Shown here one piece after another: positions 22,701-31,532 of a DNA stretch of 36,995 nucleotides. The notes under the pieces were generated by a model, which was not told the origin of the DNA, searched no databases, and saw only the letters and a list, made by a program, of their open reading frames with translations. Made by a program: the position numbers and the translations under genes. This stretch comes from a virus: IMG/VR virus record IMGVR_UViG_3300025674_000142, positions 1 through 36,995 of that record. One strand, 5' to 3'. Position 1 is the first letter of the stretch; every line of letters begins with the position of its first letter.

Positions 22701-23541
22701 TAAATATAGCTTGAGAACCTTCAAAGTTTCTTTGAGTAATCTCATCTACTCCCCCAAAGGGCAGTAAATAGTTTTTCATTCTATTAATATATTGTGCAGA
22801 TGCTTCACCAGCTTTAGTATTTCTAGCTATATTACCTACACCTTTAACACCTTTAATACCAGCTTTACCTATACCTGCTAATGCAATACCAGCTACAGGA
22901 CTTGCTATACCTTCTAATGCACCCTGTGCCAAAGCACTACCTACATTAAACTTACCAGGTTCTCTTCTACCTATAGCCATATCTACATCTTGAGCTTTTA
23001 TGTTTTGTGTAAAACCACCAGCACCTGCAATAGCACCTTCAGCAGCTAAAGTTTTAGCTAATGCTTTTCTTTGTTGATTTTTTGTAAGAGCACTTACTTT
23101 AGCTTTAAGTAACTTTTTGACTCCTGCCTTTGCTGTTTCTTTACCGGCCTGCACAGCAGCAGTACCAGTACCAAATGTAAATGCACCAGCAAGAATAGAT
23201 ATTAAATTAGTAGGGTCAGTAACACCTGCTACTAAATAATCTTTAATTAAACTAGAGGTTGGTGCTGCACCTGCTTTACCTATGCTAGGTAGTTGTTCTA
23301 TTTTAGTTACAGCATTTGCATAAGATTGTTTATTAGCTTCAGACATGTCTTTAACATTATCACCAATAACAAATGTAGATGCAATATTAGTATCAAAGTA
23401 TCTTTTGTTAGTAAGAAATCTATCTAGTATATCTTTTCTATTATCACTAACATTAATACCTTGTGCTTGAAGTGAGTTCCAAGCATCATTAAGAAATTTA
23501 TCATCTCTTAATAGAGAATCATATGTAACTTTTTCTGTCAT
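19702..23541 (-). CDS. giant internal virion / DNA-ejection protein (putative)
   Basis: 1279-aa protein, the largest in the window and close to the length of T7 gp16 (1318 aa). It starts MTEKVTYDSLLRDDKFLNDA. Gly/Ala-rich hydrophobic segments near residues 110-135 (LISILAGAFTFGTGTAAV) and 205-235 (AGIALAGIGKAGIKG) could insert into membranes, and a further hydrophobic Ala-rich stretch lies at about 895-912. Long helical charged regions make up the remainder. By size, composition and position beside other internal-type proteins it is probably ejected into the host to conduct DNA. No enzymatic motif was found; the SLT-like activity lies in the separate gene at 17884. Confidence 0.65.
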   Translation of the reverse strand: MTEKVTYDSLLRDDKFLNDAWNSLQAQGINVSDNRKDILDRFLTNKRYFDTNIASTFVIGDNVKDMSEANKQSYANAVTKIEQLPSIGKAGAAPTSSLIKDYLVAGVTDPTNLISILAGAFTFGTGTAAVQAGKETAKAGVKKLLKAKVSALTKNQQRKALAKTLAAEGAIAGAGGFTQNIKAQDVDMAIGRREPGKFNVGSALAQGALEGIASPVAGIALAGIGKAGIKGVKGVGNIARNTKAGEASAQYINRMKNYLLPFGGVDEITQRNFEGSQAIFKTIKADTEKIIDDIKINEDRFIKDDPIRRDLVNDAMEGNTAQLQKLQEEDAGMYNAVKSFVDLRKRVYEKVFKYTDPQSEKIQKIYHIDPDNYMKRIFARSQNRGTKMPFKFWRRYEANDELMAELIGKIKVDKNLQVQFGIRDGVIDPVTKKVESTGELKKTFNPLREGKIDIGEQNARIERFAERRIYDTFYPKKKETTLGALKKRKDIDPILQKIWGVNYSPAVRAASTIGAITEPVSDVLVADQIGRSLRGRGIGVEAKSLAEAQTLRPDEDLVPLVGAKGDTDVGIELKRNDLFNPELGQLFVPRSIAQKLRVLTDSKPVFGSSFLGSLFSGANGYLKKGVTVYNPFGHIRNALGVPQYVAASGNLQAIPKFAQKVLTDKKDFQEFKLMADRLGVTATNVEIGQILGRLADARKIETEDGVAGFLGRRFLDFASGGMSSVERTGLGKKFSRAAERTYTGTDDIGKLMTLLSERGKAQDIWKGMTEFDKKLKRRLYADNFGKNLPDVSFLSKTQAKKVLDKFDNDLLMEEAAGKTLNIIPVYDRVPKILEKMRDIPVIGAFTAFPAENLRNKYQILKLGAEELREGFETGNKGLIRAGSRRLRQQIMMAAAPTVAAYTYNEVMGTDKVEPGIRKTQPEWAKYHALQIRPKGKDKEGNETYGVTDLSYNNPDQYVLDIITPLMMAAASGEDVTEKLDDLLPYAVKKAYEPFLGLSMATELGLSFLNYAKADTEAGAVKALTDTYKLIEPGIYKLLRDIGGDAAVEDAFNVLSSPLGKGELGTRIRNSLNPSYFGDTAKLSKSFTELGIQPTGLESPLSIAMYPFRLGLKEQDYKPKKQIGFAVSNLMRNANGTLNAVSGDIKDRLSNPNNNKNIKLKNIMQDYNEAIEEQFAAQQGVFEMINDLKGFMTDAQIRKILQDKKIKSAGGFSNKEINNLMNGKFTVPVFNKQGLRDAAKNNPAISKYLNNIQDTFLALERAYEDSNLQTEELPDINIGD

Positions 23542-23543
23542 TA

Positions 23544-25613
23544 TTAACTAGGATTAGGTGTTATTTTTACTTTTTCATCTAAACCCTCAATATCACCAGT
23601 ATTATTAAGTAATGAACTAGGGTCACTTATAGCTATTCTATAATGTTCTTTAGTAATTTGATTATTTGCAAGAGCATTATCTAAGAATTGTCTTTTTTGA
23701 CCAGAACTTAATTTATCATCAGAAGCAATAGCTAAAGCAGTAGTTAATGATTTATTTGCTCTAGTAAGACCTGCAGTTAATTCTTGAGCAGCTACTTGTC
23801 TTTCTTTTAATAAATAATCACGTTCTGCTCTACTTAACTCACCTTGTTTAAATGCTAAGTTAATACTTTGTGTTTCAAGGTCAAACTGGTCTTTAACATT
23901 TTTATCTAATACAGCTAGTTCTTCTCTATCTAATGCCATAATATCTTTTTGAAAATCTTTAGTAGCAGCTACAGCAGATTGACCCATAGATGTTAAACCT
24001 CCTAAGAAGCTACCATCTTTAGGGTCTCTTTTTCCTCTACCAAATCCCATTAAAAAATCAACTTTTGCCTGTGCTTTTAATGCAGCTTTACTTGCTTTTA
24101 TATTCTCTAATCTAGCTGCTTTTCTTTCATCTAAAGATTTTTGAAAATTACTTATATTAGTTGATTGTAATTTTAATGCATCTTGTTCGCTAGGTATTCT
24201 TATTGAATCATCTTTTACTTCTGGTTCTGGTTTTACTTCTGTTTTAATTTCGTCAGGTTTAACTTGAGAAGCAATAGTATCATCTAAGGCTCTAGGGTCT
24301 ACATAATCTGATTTACCTCCAAACTCACCTTCTTCTACAAATCCTGGTGGTATATTATCAGGGTTTGTTTTCTTTATAATTGGTGTTGAAATATTTTCTT
24401 GTTCTATTTCTTGTTTAGGTTGTCCTGTATTTATACCTAATGATTTAAGAAAACTTTTAAAAGAATCAGCTAAATCTTCACCTTGAGATTGTTCTCCTTC
24501 TTCTCTTGGTTCTATCTCATTAACTTGTTTAAACCTATCTGCAAATTTTTCACCTCTAGATTTACCACTAATATCTTCTTCATCTTCTACCATAGGTGGT
24601 CTTCTTCTTTGAGCAGACTCATCCATAATAATACCAGCATCAGCACGTTGTACTACAGGTAAACTAGCTAGGCCTTGTTTAATACCACCACCTTCTTTAG
24701 AAAATAAATTCTTAGCTTGTTGAGCAGTTCCTAAAGCTGTTGTACCAAATGTTAAAGCTCTTTCTATAGGACTAGGATTATATGATTGGTCTGCCATTGT
24801 AGTTTTTGTTGGTGCTAAGAATGGTGAAGCACCTTGAACAAATCCTTGATATTGTGCTAACTGTGATTCTGGAAACTTTCTTTCATCTAAGAACTTCTTA
24901 TATGCCTCATCTAATAATTGTTGTTCTCTCTTTTGTTGTGTTACACCTACAGCTTGTAGACCAGCTAACTCTCTTCTTGATGCTGTATCTTCTATTCCTG
25001 ATAAACTTGTAAGTCCTTCTGCAGCTAATCTTTCTCTCTCTTTTTGGTCAGCAAAAGCTTTCTGTGCATTTTGAAAAGCTGCTAAATCTCCTTTAGATTG
25101 TAAGTCAGCTAATAATCTTGCTTGATTATCTTGTGCTTGTGATTCTAACATAGCAGCTCTAGACCCACCAAAAGAACCAGCATCTACTGCTCTCTTTCTA
25201 AGTGTGGGTAATGTTGTTTGTTGAAATTGTTCTGTTGCCTGTCTCTTAGCAATATCAGTTACTGCTTGTTGATAAGGATTCATAAATGATTGTAAATTTT
25301 CTATTGTAGGAGCATCTATTTGTCCTCTAGTTAATCCTCTAGCCTCTGCAATATTTGCAGCTTGTGAACCTACTAAACCTCTTAGTCCCTCTTCAGCAGC
25401 TAACTGGTCAGGTGACATTTCAGCAAGAGTTTGTCCTTCATATGGAACATACCCTTCATCCATTCTTTGTTTATATAAAGCCTGACCTTTACCTAATATA
25501 TCTTTTATAAAAGGTGCTACCTCTTTTGCTATCTCTGTAGTCTGTACAGTTTGAGGTATTTGCTGTGTTGGTTGTCCTTGTCCTAAATTTAATAATGATG
25601 ATAAGATACTCAT
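23544..25613 (-). CDS. internal virion protein, helical and Gln/Ala-rich (putative)
   Basis: 689-aa protein, start ATG 25613 overlapping the upstream stop as TAATG. The N-terminal half is Ala/Gln-rich and helical (FMNPYQQAVTDIAKRQ; DAGSFGGSRAAMLESQ), a pattern common in marine podovirus internal proteins. The middle (about 350-480) is acidic and proline-rich, probably disordered, and the C-terminus is helical again. It carries SLPVVQ at residues 317-322, shared with the neighbouring 545-aa protein. Probably a core or ejection protein; exact role unknown. Confidence 0.6.
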   Translation of the reverse strand: MSILSSLLNLGQGQPTQQIPQTVQTTEIAKEVAPFIKDILGKGQALYKQRMDEGYVPYEGQTLAEMSPDQLAAEEGLRGLVGSQAANIAEARGLTRGQIDAPTIENLQSFMNPYQQAVTDIAKRQATEQFQQTTLPTLRKRAVDAGSFGGSRAAMLESQAQDNQARLLADLQSKGDLAAFQNAQKAFADQKERERLAAEGLTSLSGIEDTASRRELAGLQAVGVTQQKREQQLLDEAYKKFLDERKFPESQLAQYQGFVQGASPFLAPTKTTMADQSYNPSPIERALTFGTTALGTAQQAKNLFSKEGGGIKQGLASLPVVQRADAGIIMDESAQRRRPPMVEDEEDISGKSRGEKFADRFKQVNEIEPREEGEQSQGEDLADSFKSFLKSLGINTGQPKQEIEQENISTPIIKKTNPDNIPPGFVEEGEFGGKSDYVDPRALDDTIASQVKPDEIKTEVKPEPEVKDDSIRIPSEQDALKLQSTNISNFQKSLDERKAARLENIKASKAALKAQAKVDFLMGFGRGKRDPKDGSFLGGLTSMGQSAVAATKDFQKDIMALDREELAVLDKNVKDQFDLETQSINLAFKQGELSRAERDYLLKERQVAAQELTAGLTRANKSLTTALAIASDDKLSSGQKRQFLDNALANNQITKEHYRIAISDPSSLLNNTGDIEGLDEKVKITPNPS

Positions 25614-27250
25614 TATACTCTCCTCATTCTATTTAATGCTGCTAAACCATCTATTTCTTTTTGTTGTTTCTTTTGTCCTGTTGCTGCCATACGTACATCT
25701 TTAATAGTTTCATCCATTATCTCTGCACCTTCATCTGGATTACCATTACCTAGTAAAGACATTGTATTAGCATCTACCACATACTCTTTAGGACTTACTG
25801 CTAATGTTGCTACTTGTTGGCCATTATCTCGCTCTACAATAGGCATATATACATTATCTCGCATACCATCACCTTGACCTCCAACCATGCCTGAGAACTC
25901 TTTATATCGAACATCTAGGCCATCCTGAGGCATTTGTCCACCATATGCCATACCTATTAAACCACCTGATGCTTTTAAATCTATCATACCACTTAATGGA
26001 TTAACATCTTGAAATGCTGTCTTAATACCACTATCTATATTAGCACTAAGTTTTCCTCTAGGGTCAAAAGAACGATAAGCTTCTGCTAATCTTGCTAAAG
26101 CTATTTGTGTAGGTATTTCTTCTCCAGTTGTTTTATCTAAATATACCATTCTTTCTTTATCAAAATTAGTTACAATATTAGCAGAGTCATAAACTCCAGG
26201 GTCATATTGTGGTACTTCTGGTTGTCCTTGTAAACCACTTAATCCACCTACTACAGCAGTACCTGCAGCTAATTGTCCTGCTGTACTTTCAGGTACTAAC
26301 TTACCTAATACCGGTACATTACTTAACTCTCTACCTAGTAAAGTTCCTGGTTTATCTACACCAGAAAAAGGTCTTGATTCAGCTAATCTTTCAGTAAATG
26401 TTTGTGCTTCAGGTGCTTTCATTAATCCAGGTGTTACATCTTTTCCAACACTTTGAGCAACTTCTGGTTGAGCAGGAGGTAAACCTAATTGTTCTTTAAG
26501 ACCTACACCTTCAAAATCTCCTGTGCCTGCTATTCTTTCTCCTAATCTAGATAGTACAGTTCCTTCTGGGTCATATGCTGTATCTGTTAAACTTTTACCT
26601 ATGTCTCCAAATATACTTGATGATGCTGTATCTGCAACTGGAGCAGGTGCTCCTATAACTGTTGAACCAGGTTGATAACTACTTCTTGTAAAAGCATCAC
26701 CTCCATATTTACTTGTTCCTTCAGCAGCAGGTGTACCTTTCATAGCTTGACCAATTTTTGCACCAGCATATGCTTTACCAGCACTTTGTAAAATATTATA
26801 TGGATTACCTTGACCTTTTGGGTCTTGCATTGCAGCTATACTAGCAGCTATTGCAGCAGAAGCAAAAGGTCCAATACCAGGAATTAACATTGGAGCAGCA
26901 GTTAAAGCAAATCTTCCTATTTTAGATTTTGATAAAGGTCTAATAACAGTTCTACCTAATAGTTTAGCACCAGGAAGTTTATTAAAAGCTCTAACAGCCT
27001 TCTTTAAAAATCCACCAAAACCAGCTTGAACTACAGGAAGACTAACAATACCACCAGAGGCTGCGTATCTCATTGCTTCATTGGGGTCTATAACATCATC
27101 TATTAAACCACCAAAAGCCATATTAGCATACTGTTGGTCTGCCATACTTTGCATTGTCATTGACTGTAAGTTTCTCAGATTATCCATGCCTGTCATTTCT
27201 GGCTGTTGAATATTGTCCCTAAACATTATTAAGTCCTGTAGTCCGTTCAT
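25613..27250 (-). CDS. internal/structural virion protein with Gly-rich motifs (putative)
   Basis: 545-aa protein with TAATG junctions at both ends. N-terminal region Met/Gln-rich, then AASGGIVSLPVVQAG (63-77), a hydrophobic stretch (about 110-135, LTAAPMLIPGIGPFASAAIA), a Gly/Pro/Thr-rich middle, and a C-terminal part with SGGLIGMAYGGQMP, VSPKEYVVDANTM and DETIKDVRMAATG. The last pattern (a short Gly-rich lead, S-P-x-E/K-Y/F-V-V, then a helix) recurs in many marine phage virion proteins of unknown function. Likely an internal protein adjacent to the tail machinery. Confidence 0.6.
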   Translation of the reverse strand: MNGLQDLIMFRDNIQQPEMTGMDNLRNLQSMTMQSMADQQYANMAFGGLIDDVIDPNEAMRYAASGGIVSLPVVQAGFGGFLKKAVRAFNKLPGAKLLGRTVIRPLSKSKIGRFALTAAPMLIPGIGPFASAAIAASIAAMQDPKGQGNPYNILQSAGKAYAGAKIGQAMKGTPAAEGTSKYGGDAFTRSSYQPGSTVIGAPAPVADTASSSIFGDIGKSLTDTAYDPEGTVLSRLGERIAGTGDFEGVGLKEQLGLPPAQPEVAQSVGKDVTPGLMKAPEAQTFTERLAESRPFSGVDKPGTLLGRELSNVPVLGKLVPESTAGQLAAGTAVVGGLSGLQGQPEVPQYDPGVYDSANIVTNFDKERMVYLDKTTGEEIPTQIALARLAEAYRSFDPRGKLSANIDSGIKTAFQDVNPLSGMIDLKASGGLIGMAYGGQMPQDGLDVRYKEFSGMVGGQGDGMRDNVYMPIVERDNGQQVATLAVSPKEYVVDANTMSLLGNGNPDEGAEIMDETIKDVRMAATGQKKQQKEIDGLAALNRMRRV

Positions 27251-27444
27251 TATATTTTCCTTCTATCCATATAGTTTGATTGTGCTTTTGTTTGGTCTGC
27301 ATAAAAATTATTACTAACATTTTTTAAAGGTTCTATCTTTTGTTTTTGACTATACATACCTTGTATAAGGCCAGTCTTACCTTGATTAATATTTTGTATG
27401 TAATTACTTGTATTTATAAAATTAAAATAATCTGTTTTGTTCAT
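27250..27444 (-). CDS. small linker/structural hypothetical protein
   Basis: 64-aa polar protein (Asn, Gln, Tyr and Lys rich; e.g. FNFINTSNYIQNINQ) with TAATG junctions on both sides, so it is surely translated with its neighbours. No hydrophobic helix, motif or known relative. Its place between the tail-related 93-aa protein and the internal 545-aa protein suggests a minor virion or assembly role. Confidence 0.65.
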   Translation of the reverse strand: MNKTDYFNFINTSNYIQNINQGKTGLIQGMYSQKQKIEPLKNVSNNFYADQTKAQSNYMDRRKI

Positions 27445-27725
27445 TAGAAAAAAGCCTTAAATGTTGTTGAAGCTGCAGTGCTAACAAAACCTTTATATTT
27501 ACCAGCACTTGTTGTATACACCACATCACCTTTCTGTGGGTTTGTAATATTACCTGAAGTTACTTCTACTCTTATAGTTGTTGATGGTCTATTATCTACT
27601 TGTGCATCTCGTGCATCTAATTCATTTAATAATGTAGCACCCCATCTTTGCATTTCATTATATAAGTTTCTTATTTCTTCTGTTGGTAAGTTTACGAGAT
27701 TAGATAACTCAGGATATCTTGCCAT
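27444..27725 (-). CDS. small virion protein with coiled-coil start and beta C-terminus
   Basis: 93-aa protein. The first half is helical (LPTEEIRNLYNEMQRWG; LLNELDARDAQVD); the second half is beta-rich and Gly/Thr-rich (GDVVYTTSAGKYKGFV) and ends AFF. Helix plus beta head is typical of small trimeric tail or fibre-connecting proteins. TAATG junctions link it to the stabilisation-like protein upstream and the 64-aa protein downstream. Confidence 0.65.
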   Translation of the reverse strand: MARYPELSNLVNLPTEEIRNLYNEMQRWGATLLNELDARDAQVDNRPSTTIRVEVTSGNITNPQKGDVVYTTSAGKYKGFVSTAASTTFKAFF

Positions 27726-29587
27726 TATCTACCACCATCTTTTTGTAGTCCCATACGTATTGTTCCCCATCTCCAGTTTGTACCGGTGGAATCACAAGAC
27801 ACCCTGATTCTAGCTTGCCTTCCTCGTGCTCGCATACTTATCTTTTCTGTAGTATTAGATATAGTAAAAGGACCTTTCTCAGTTACCTCTTGACTTTCAG
27901 GATATCTTTTAGTCTTAACACTAAATTTTATATTACCTGTATTAATATCATAGTCTGGTATAATTTTATCCATAAACATTAATTCATTACCATCATCTAA
28001 ATCAAAATCTGCTGACTCTATAAAAGAAGTTTGTGCTGCATTGTTTGCTGTATATACAGATACTGGTTCATTATTATATAAGTTACTACCACCTACAGAT
28101 GAACCTGTTGTTATTGTATTTCCAAATACTGTTCTATCTGCAAAGGTTGTAAATAATCCTGTACCATATACCCAGTAATTTTCTTCTGGTGAATGTACTA
28201 CATACTTATTACACTCAGATGAATCAGTGCCTGGATATAACCAGATAATTTCTTTAAACTCAGAGTTAATACCAGCAAACACTTTATCTTTTACATCATA
28301 ATTTAAATCATCAAATATAAATCTTCTTACTGTACAAGGTAAAGTTCTTACTTGACCATCATAAGCATAGAAATTTTCTTCACCCATCCAATAAGATACA
28401 CCATTATAATCAACACCACCATGTGCAGATATCATACCACAGTTACTACCTGCTTGTCTAAAACTAAAAGTAAATGGTGGTCCTGTAAACTGCATTAACC
28501 ATAATGAATTATCTGTCCATATATTAATAGCATTTCTACTTCTTACTGCACCTACTATTTTTGTGCCATCTGTTAATACTGTTTCACCTGATGTAGAACT
28601 TGTACTTGGTACCCAGTTAGTTACATCTTCTTGATTAGACCATCTAACAGTCATAGGGTCAAATGTTCCTGTTGGTGATGATGTGGTATTAAAAGCATTA
28701 CTACCTAAACATATTAAGTGTCTATCATTTGGTGATACAATAATAGAGTTTACAGTTGTTGGTGTTGAGTTTGTAGCACCAGATACTTTTGCTGCTCTCT
28801 CAGGTGTTGCAGAAGCATCAGTATCAAATCTATAAATAGTACCACCTCTTCTATTTGCAATAACATCTTCACCAAAGTTATCTAAACTCCATTGTGTAAT
28901 CTCACTTACAAAATCACTAGAACCTGTAGATGTTGGTTGATTCCATGCTCTTACATTAGAGGCACAAACACCAGCATTATAAACACCAGCACCAAATCCT
29001 AAACCTGCTACAGCTTCAGCAGCTCCAGTTTCTAATAAGAAGTGACAAGTTCCTTGCCCTTGTGAAGTCTGTGCAACACTTGCTGTGGTTACTACATCAA
29101 TAGCAAAAGTATTTGCATTTACAACACTTACTGGAAATACTGAATTAGATAAATCAATATTACCACCTACTTCACTTACACTGGTAAAGAATACAAAGTC
29201 ACCTGTAGTTCTTCCATGTGCTGTTGCAGATACTGTAACTGTATTAGCACTTAATGCTACTGTAAAAGCACTTGATACTGTAACAGAAACAGATACCGGT
29301 GTAATATCTACAATTCTATCACCATCATGTTCAAAGAGTTTTTTCTCTGTACCAAATACAGCTCTTTTTAATCTTCTATTATCTGCAAAAGTTATTAAAT
29401 CTCTAGCATTACCTTCAAAGGTTGCACTAACTCTTGTTTCATATCCACGTATTACTTCTGGTTTACCTGCTCTAAATCGTACTCTATCACCATCATACCA
29501 TTTACCTTCTTCAGCATACTGTGTTGATTCTCTATGAAAACCAGGAGCAATATTATATTTAATAAGTTTTGCGTCAGGATGTGACAT
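27725..29587 (-). CDS. tail/stabilisation protein, P22 gp10-like family (putative)
   Basis: 620-aa beta-rich protein beginning SHPDAKLIKYNIAPGF and continuing with KWYDGDRVRFRAGKPEVIRG, an opening typical of podoviral stabilisation/tail-accessory proteins that cap the portal channel. Later blocks include RHLICLGSNAF, SQGQGTCHFLLE and a repeat-rich beta region consistent with a propeller (WIYPGT-like strands, YWVYGTGLF). The C-terminus SCDSTGTNWRWGTIRMG is also familiar from this family. It probably forms the tail tube or hub below the portal. ATG 29587 is the only sensible start. Confidence 0.65.
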   Translation of the reverse strand: MSHPDAKLIKYNIAPGFHRESTQYAEEGKWYDGDRVRFRAGKPEVIRGYETRVSATFEGNARDLITFADNRRLKRAVFGTEKKLFEHDGDRIVDITPVSVSVTVSSAFTVALSANTVTVSATAHGRTTGDFVFFTSVSEVGGNIDLSNSVFPVSVVNANTFAIDVVTTASVAQTSQGQGTCHFLLETGAAEAVAGLGFGAGVYNAGVCASNVRAWNQPTSTGSSDFVSEITQWSLDNFGEDVIANRRGGTIYRFDTDASATPERAAKVSGATNSTPTTVNSIIVSPNDRHLICLGSNAFNTTSSPTGTFDPMTVRWSNQEDVTNWVPSTSSTSGETVLTDGTKIVGAVRSRNAINIWTDNSLWLMQFTGPPFTFSFRQAGSNCGMISAHGGVDYNGVSYWMGEENFYAYDGQVRTLPCTVRRFIFDDLNYDVKDKVFAGINSEFKEIIWLYPGTDSSECNKYVVHSPEENYWVYGTGLFTTFADRTVFGNTITTGSSVGGSNLYNNEPVSVYTANNAAQTSFIESADFDLDDGNELMFMDKIIPDYDINTGNIKFSVKTKRYPESQEVTEKGPFTISNTTEKISMRARGRQARIRVSCDSTGTNWRWGTIRMGLQKDGGR

Positions 29588-29595
29588 GTATAATC

Positions 29596-30516
29596 CTAAT
29601 CAAAGTTTTTTAATAATGCTGCATCTATTGTTGATGCACTTCTTGTACTATATACTAGTATATCTACATCTGCTGCACCTGTACTTAATGTTGGTGCTGC
29701 TCCAGATACAAATTGATAAGCAGAGTTATAAGATAATGTTCTTGAACCTGTTCCATCTTGTATTACATATATCTGTCCTGTTTGTCCTGCTACTGCATTA
29801 GTAGGTGCTGCTAATGTTCTATTGCCACCTATAGTAACTAAGAAGTTATTACCTAATGCAAAGTCTACTGTTATACTTGCAGCATCTGTTAATGTTGTTA
29901 TTGGATTATAAGCTCTAGCAGATGTTCCTACTTTTAATGAACCTGCTTCTACTACAAAGTCTCCACGTACAGTTGTATTAGCTGTTACTGAAGTTTTTAC
30001 ATATCGTAAATCAGCTATAGATACATCAGGTACATCTGTTGTTCCTGTTCCTATATCTGCATTAGCTGCTGTACCAAAACCTAATCCTTGAGTATTAGTT
30101 GCAAAGACACTTGTACCATCACAAATAACAAGACCTACAGAACCAAAAGGTATAGTATAACCAGAACCACCTGCAGTTTTTATTTTAACAATATCACTAG
30201 CTGTAGTGTTGGCAGACACTTTATTATTAATTACATAACTTTTTGAGTTAGATGGTATCTCTAATGTTATAGTTGTATTAGTTCCACCTACTGAACCTTT
30301 AACTTCAAGAAAGGCAGACCTAGCTGTATCACCTGCACCATTAACTGCAGATAATGTAACTGTTGCTGCTGAACCTATAGATATAGTTGTATATGCTGCT
30401 ATAGCATCATCTACTAAACTAATAACACCATCATTTAATACAACACCCCATGAGTTAGGATTATCTCCATCACCCTGTTTGTTTAACCTTATTCTACTTG
30501 TAAATGTTGATGCCAT
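29596..30516 (-). CDS. tail fibre-like protein with conserved C-terminal head
   Basis: 306-aa beta-rich protein; start ATG 30516 after AGGAGAAATAA. The N-terminus (FTSRIRLNKQGDGDNPNSWG) is a common attachment motif of podoviral fibre proteins. The C-terminal 90 residues, with LAAPTNAVAGQTGQIYVIQD and PTLSTGAADVD, are clearly related to the C-terminus of the 886-aa fibre (LAKPTGCRTGQTGSIFLTQS, PTLSTADGAVD). It probably forms a trimeric fibre or spike; binding target unknown. Confidence 0.75.
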   Translation of the reverse strand: MASTFTSRIRLNKQGDGDNPNSWGVVLNDGVISLVDDAIAAYTTISIGSAATVTLSAVNGAGDTARSAFLEVKGSVGGTNTTITLEIPSNSKSYVINNKVSANTTASDIVKIKTAGGSGYTIPFGSVGLVICDGTSVFATNTQGLGFGTAANADIGTGTTDVPDVSIADLRYVKTSVTANTTVRGDFVVEAGSLKVGTSARAYNPITTLTDAASITVDFALGNNFLVTIGGNRTLAAPTNAVAGQTGQIYVIQDGTGSRTLSYNSAYQFVSGAAPTLSTGAADVDILVYSTRSASTIDAALLKNFD

Positions 30517-30525
30517 TTATTTCTC

Positions 30526-30816
30526 CTATTCAAATATAAATTCTTGTTGACCACCTATAAGACCACAAGTGATTTTATCTATTCCTGTTATCATAATTAA
30601 CCAATTACCTTTATTCTTATTAGTATATAATTCTATAATACTATTATTAGAGGTTACTGAAAAAGCTGTTCTAGTGAGAGCTAATCTATTTTCTAAATCA
30701 TTAACTGCAAAGTCTCTGTCTGCACATACATAAGTTGTTGTAAGTTTTCTATTTATAAATTGATTACTAAAAGATATACTAGTAATAAAAAATAATAGTA
30801 TTACTAGATACTTCAT
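30526..30816 (-). CDS. small exported protein with two Cys
   Basis: 96-aa protein with a signal peptide (MKYLVILLFFITSISFS, cleavage near S17-N18). The mature part has two Cys (C31, C83) that could form a disulfide in the periplasm, and strands such as NWLIMITGI. The ATG shares a base with the stop of the 25-aa ORF upstream (TAATG). An exported non-fibre protein inside the fibre cluster is unusual; superinfection exclusion or an envelope function in late infection is possible but unproven. Confidence 0.7.
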   Translation of the reverse strand: MKYLVILLFFITSISFSNQFINRKLTTTYVCADRDFAVNDLENRLALTRTAFSVTSNNSIIELYTNKNKGNWLIMITGIDKITCGLIGGQQEFIFE

Positions 30817-30893
30817 TAGTTATCACACTCACAAAGCTTACCAAATAATCTTCTTTTAAATTTTTTATAAAAATCTTTTATTCTATCTAACAT
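30816..30893 (-). CDS. 25-aa basic micro-ORF ending in a Cys motif
   Basis: Frame MLDRIKDFYKKFKRRLFGKL then CECDN. It starts inside the 3' end of the 212-aa gene (11-nt overlap) and stops as TAATG with the exported-protein gene. It is very basic with a CxC end. No good ribosome-binding site, so it may be a coupling leader; short ORFs ending in a Cys cluster after a basic helix are seen in marine phages (recollection, not searched). Confidence 0.45.
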   Translation of the reverse strand: MLDRIKDFYKKFKRRLFGKLCECDN

Positions 30894-31521
30894 ACTGCTT
30901 AACATCATAATCATCACTCCATCTGTTTATTCTTGCTACTTCTGTTACATTACCATCACTATCTCTAGTGTCTTCATATAATGCTTTAAAAGCTGCCATA
31001 TCAGAAGCTGCATCTATAGCTGCTTCAATAGCTGCACAGTCTGTTTTAATGTCTCCTACATAGGTTCCAACTGCACTTGGTATAGTTTTACTACTATCAT
31101 ATGCTAATCGTTCTACAAGCCAATTAAATTGTTTTATATAACTATTAGCTTGTCGTTTAGCTTTTTCTTTAGCTATAGATTTTAAACCTAATGTTACTGT
31201 TTGATTGCCTTTGTAATCTAATACTGCATTACCATCTTCATCCACATTATTAGTATCTGTTAATACTTTATCAGTTATAGTATAAGCAGTTGTTACTCTA
31301 TTATTACTAGAATCAAATGTATAGGTAGCTTGTGAAGTATATTGAAATCTATCGTCTCCTTTAGTACCTGTATCCACTACAGGATATATTCCTATAGCAG
31401 CTTTCTCTGCATCTGTATATTTTGTAAACATATTAGATGGATAACGAACCTCACCTATTACCAAAGATTTTGGTCTTTGATATATTTGTTCTATTTTATT
31501 ATCCTTTATTAAAGCCCACAT
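30883..31521 (-). CDS. fibre-associated hypothetical protein
   Basis: 212-aa protein starting MWALIKDNKIEQIYQRPKSL after GGAGATAATAAT. The N-terminal half is beta-like, the second half helical (SIAKEKAKRQANSYIKQFNW; CAAIEAAIDAASDMAAFKAL), resembling tail-fibre-assembly or DUF4376-like proteins that follow fibre genes. It could be a fibre chaperone or a minor tip protein. Identity is tentative; position among fibre genes is the main evidence. Confidence 0.6.
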   Translation of the reverse strand: MWALIKDNKIEQIYQRPKSLVIGEVRYPSNMFTKYTDAEKAAIGIYPVVDTGTKGDDRFQYTSQATYTFDSSNNRVTTAYTITDKVLTDTNNVDEDGNAVLDYKGNQTVTLGLKSIAKEKAKRQANSYIKQFNWLVERLAYDSSKTIPSAVGTYVGDIKTDCAAIEAAIDAASDMAAFKALYEDTRDSDGNVTEVARINRWSDDYDVKQYVR

Positions 31522-31532
31522 ATTATTATCTC

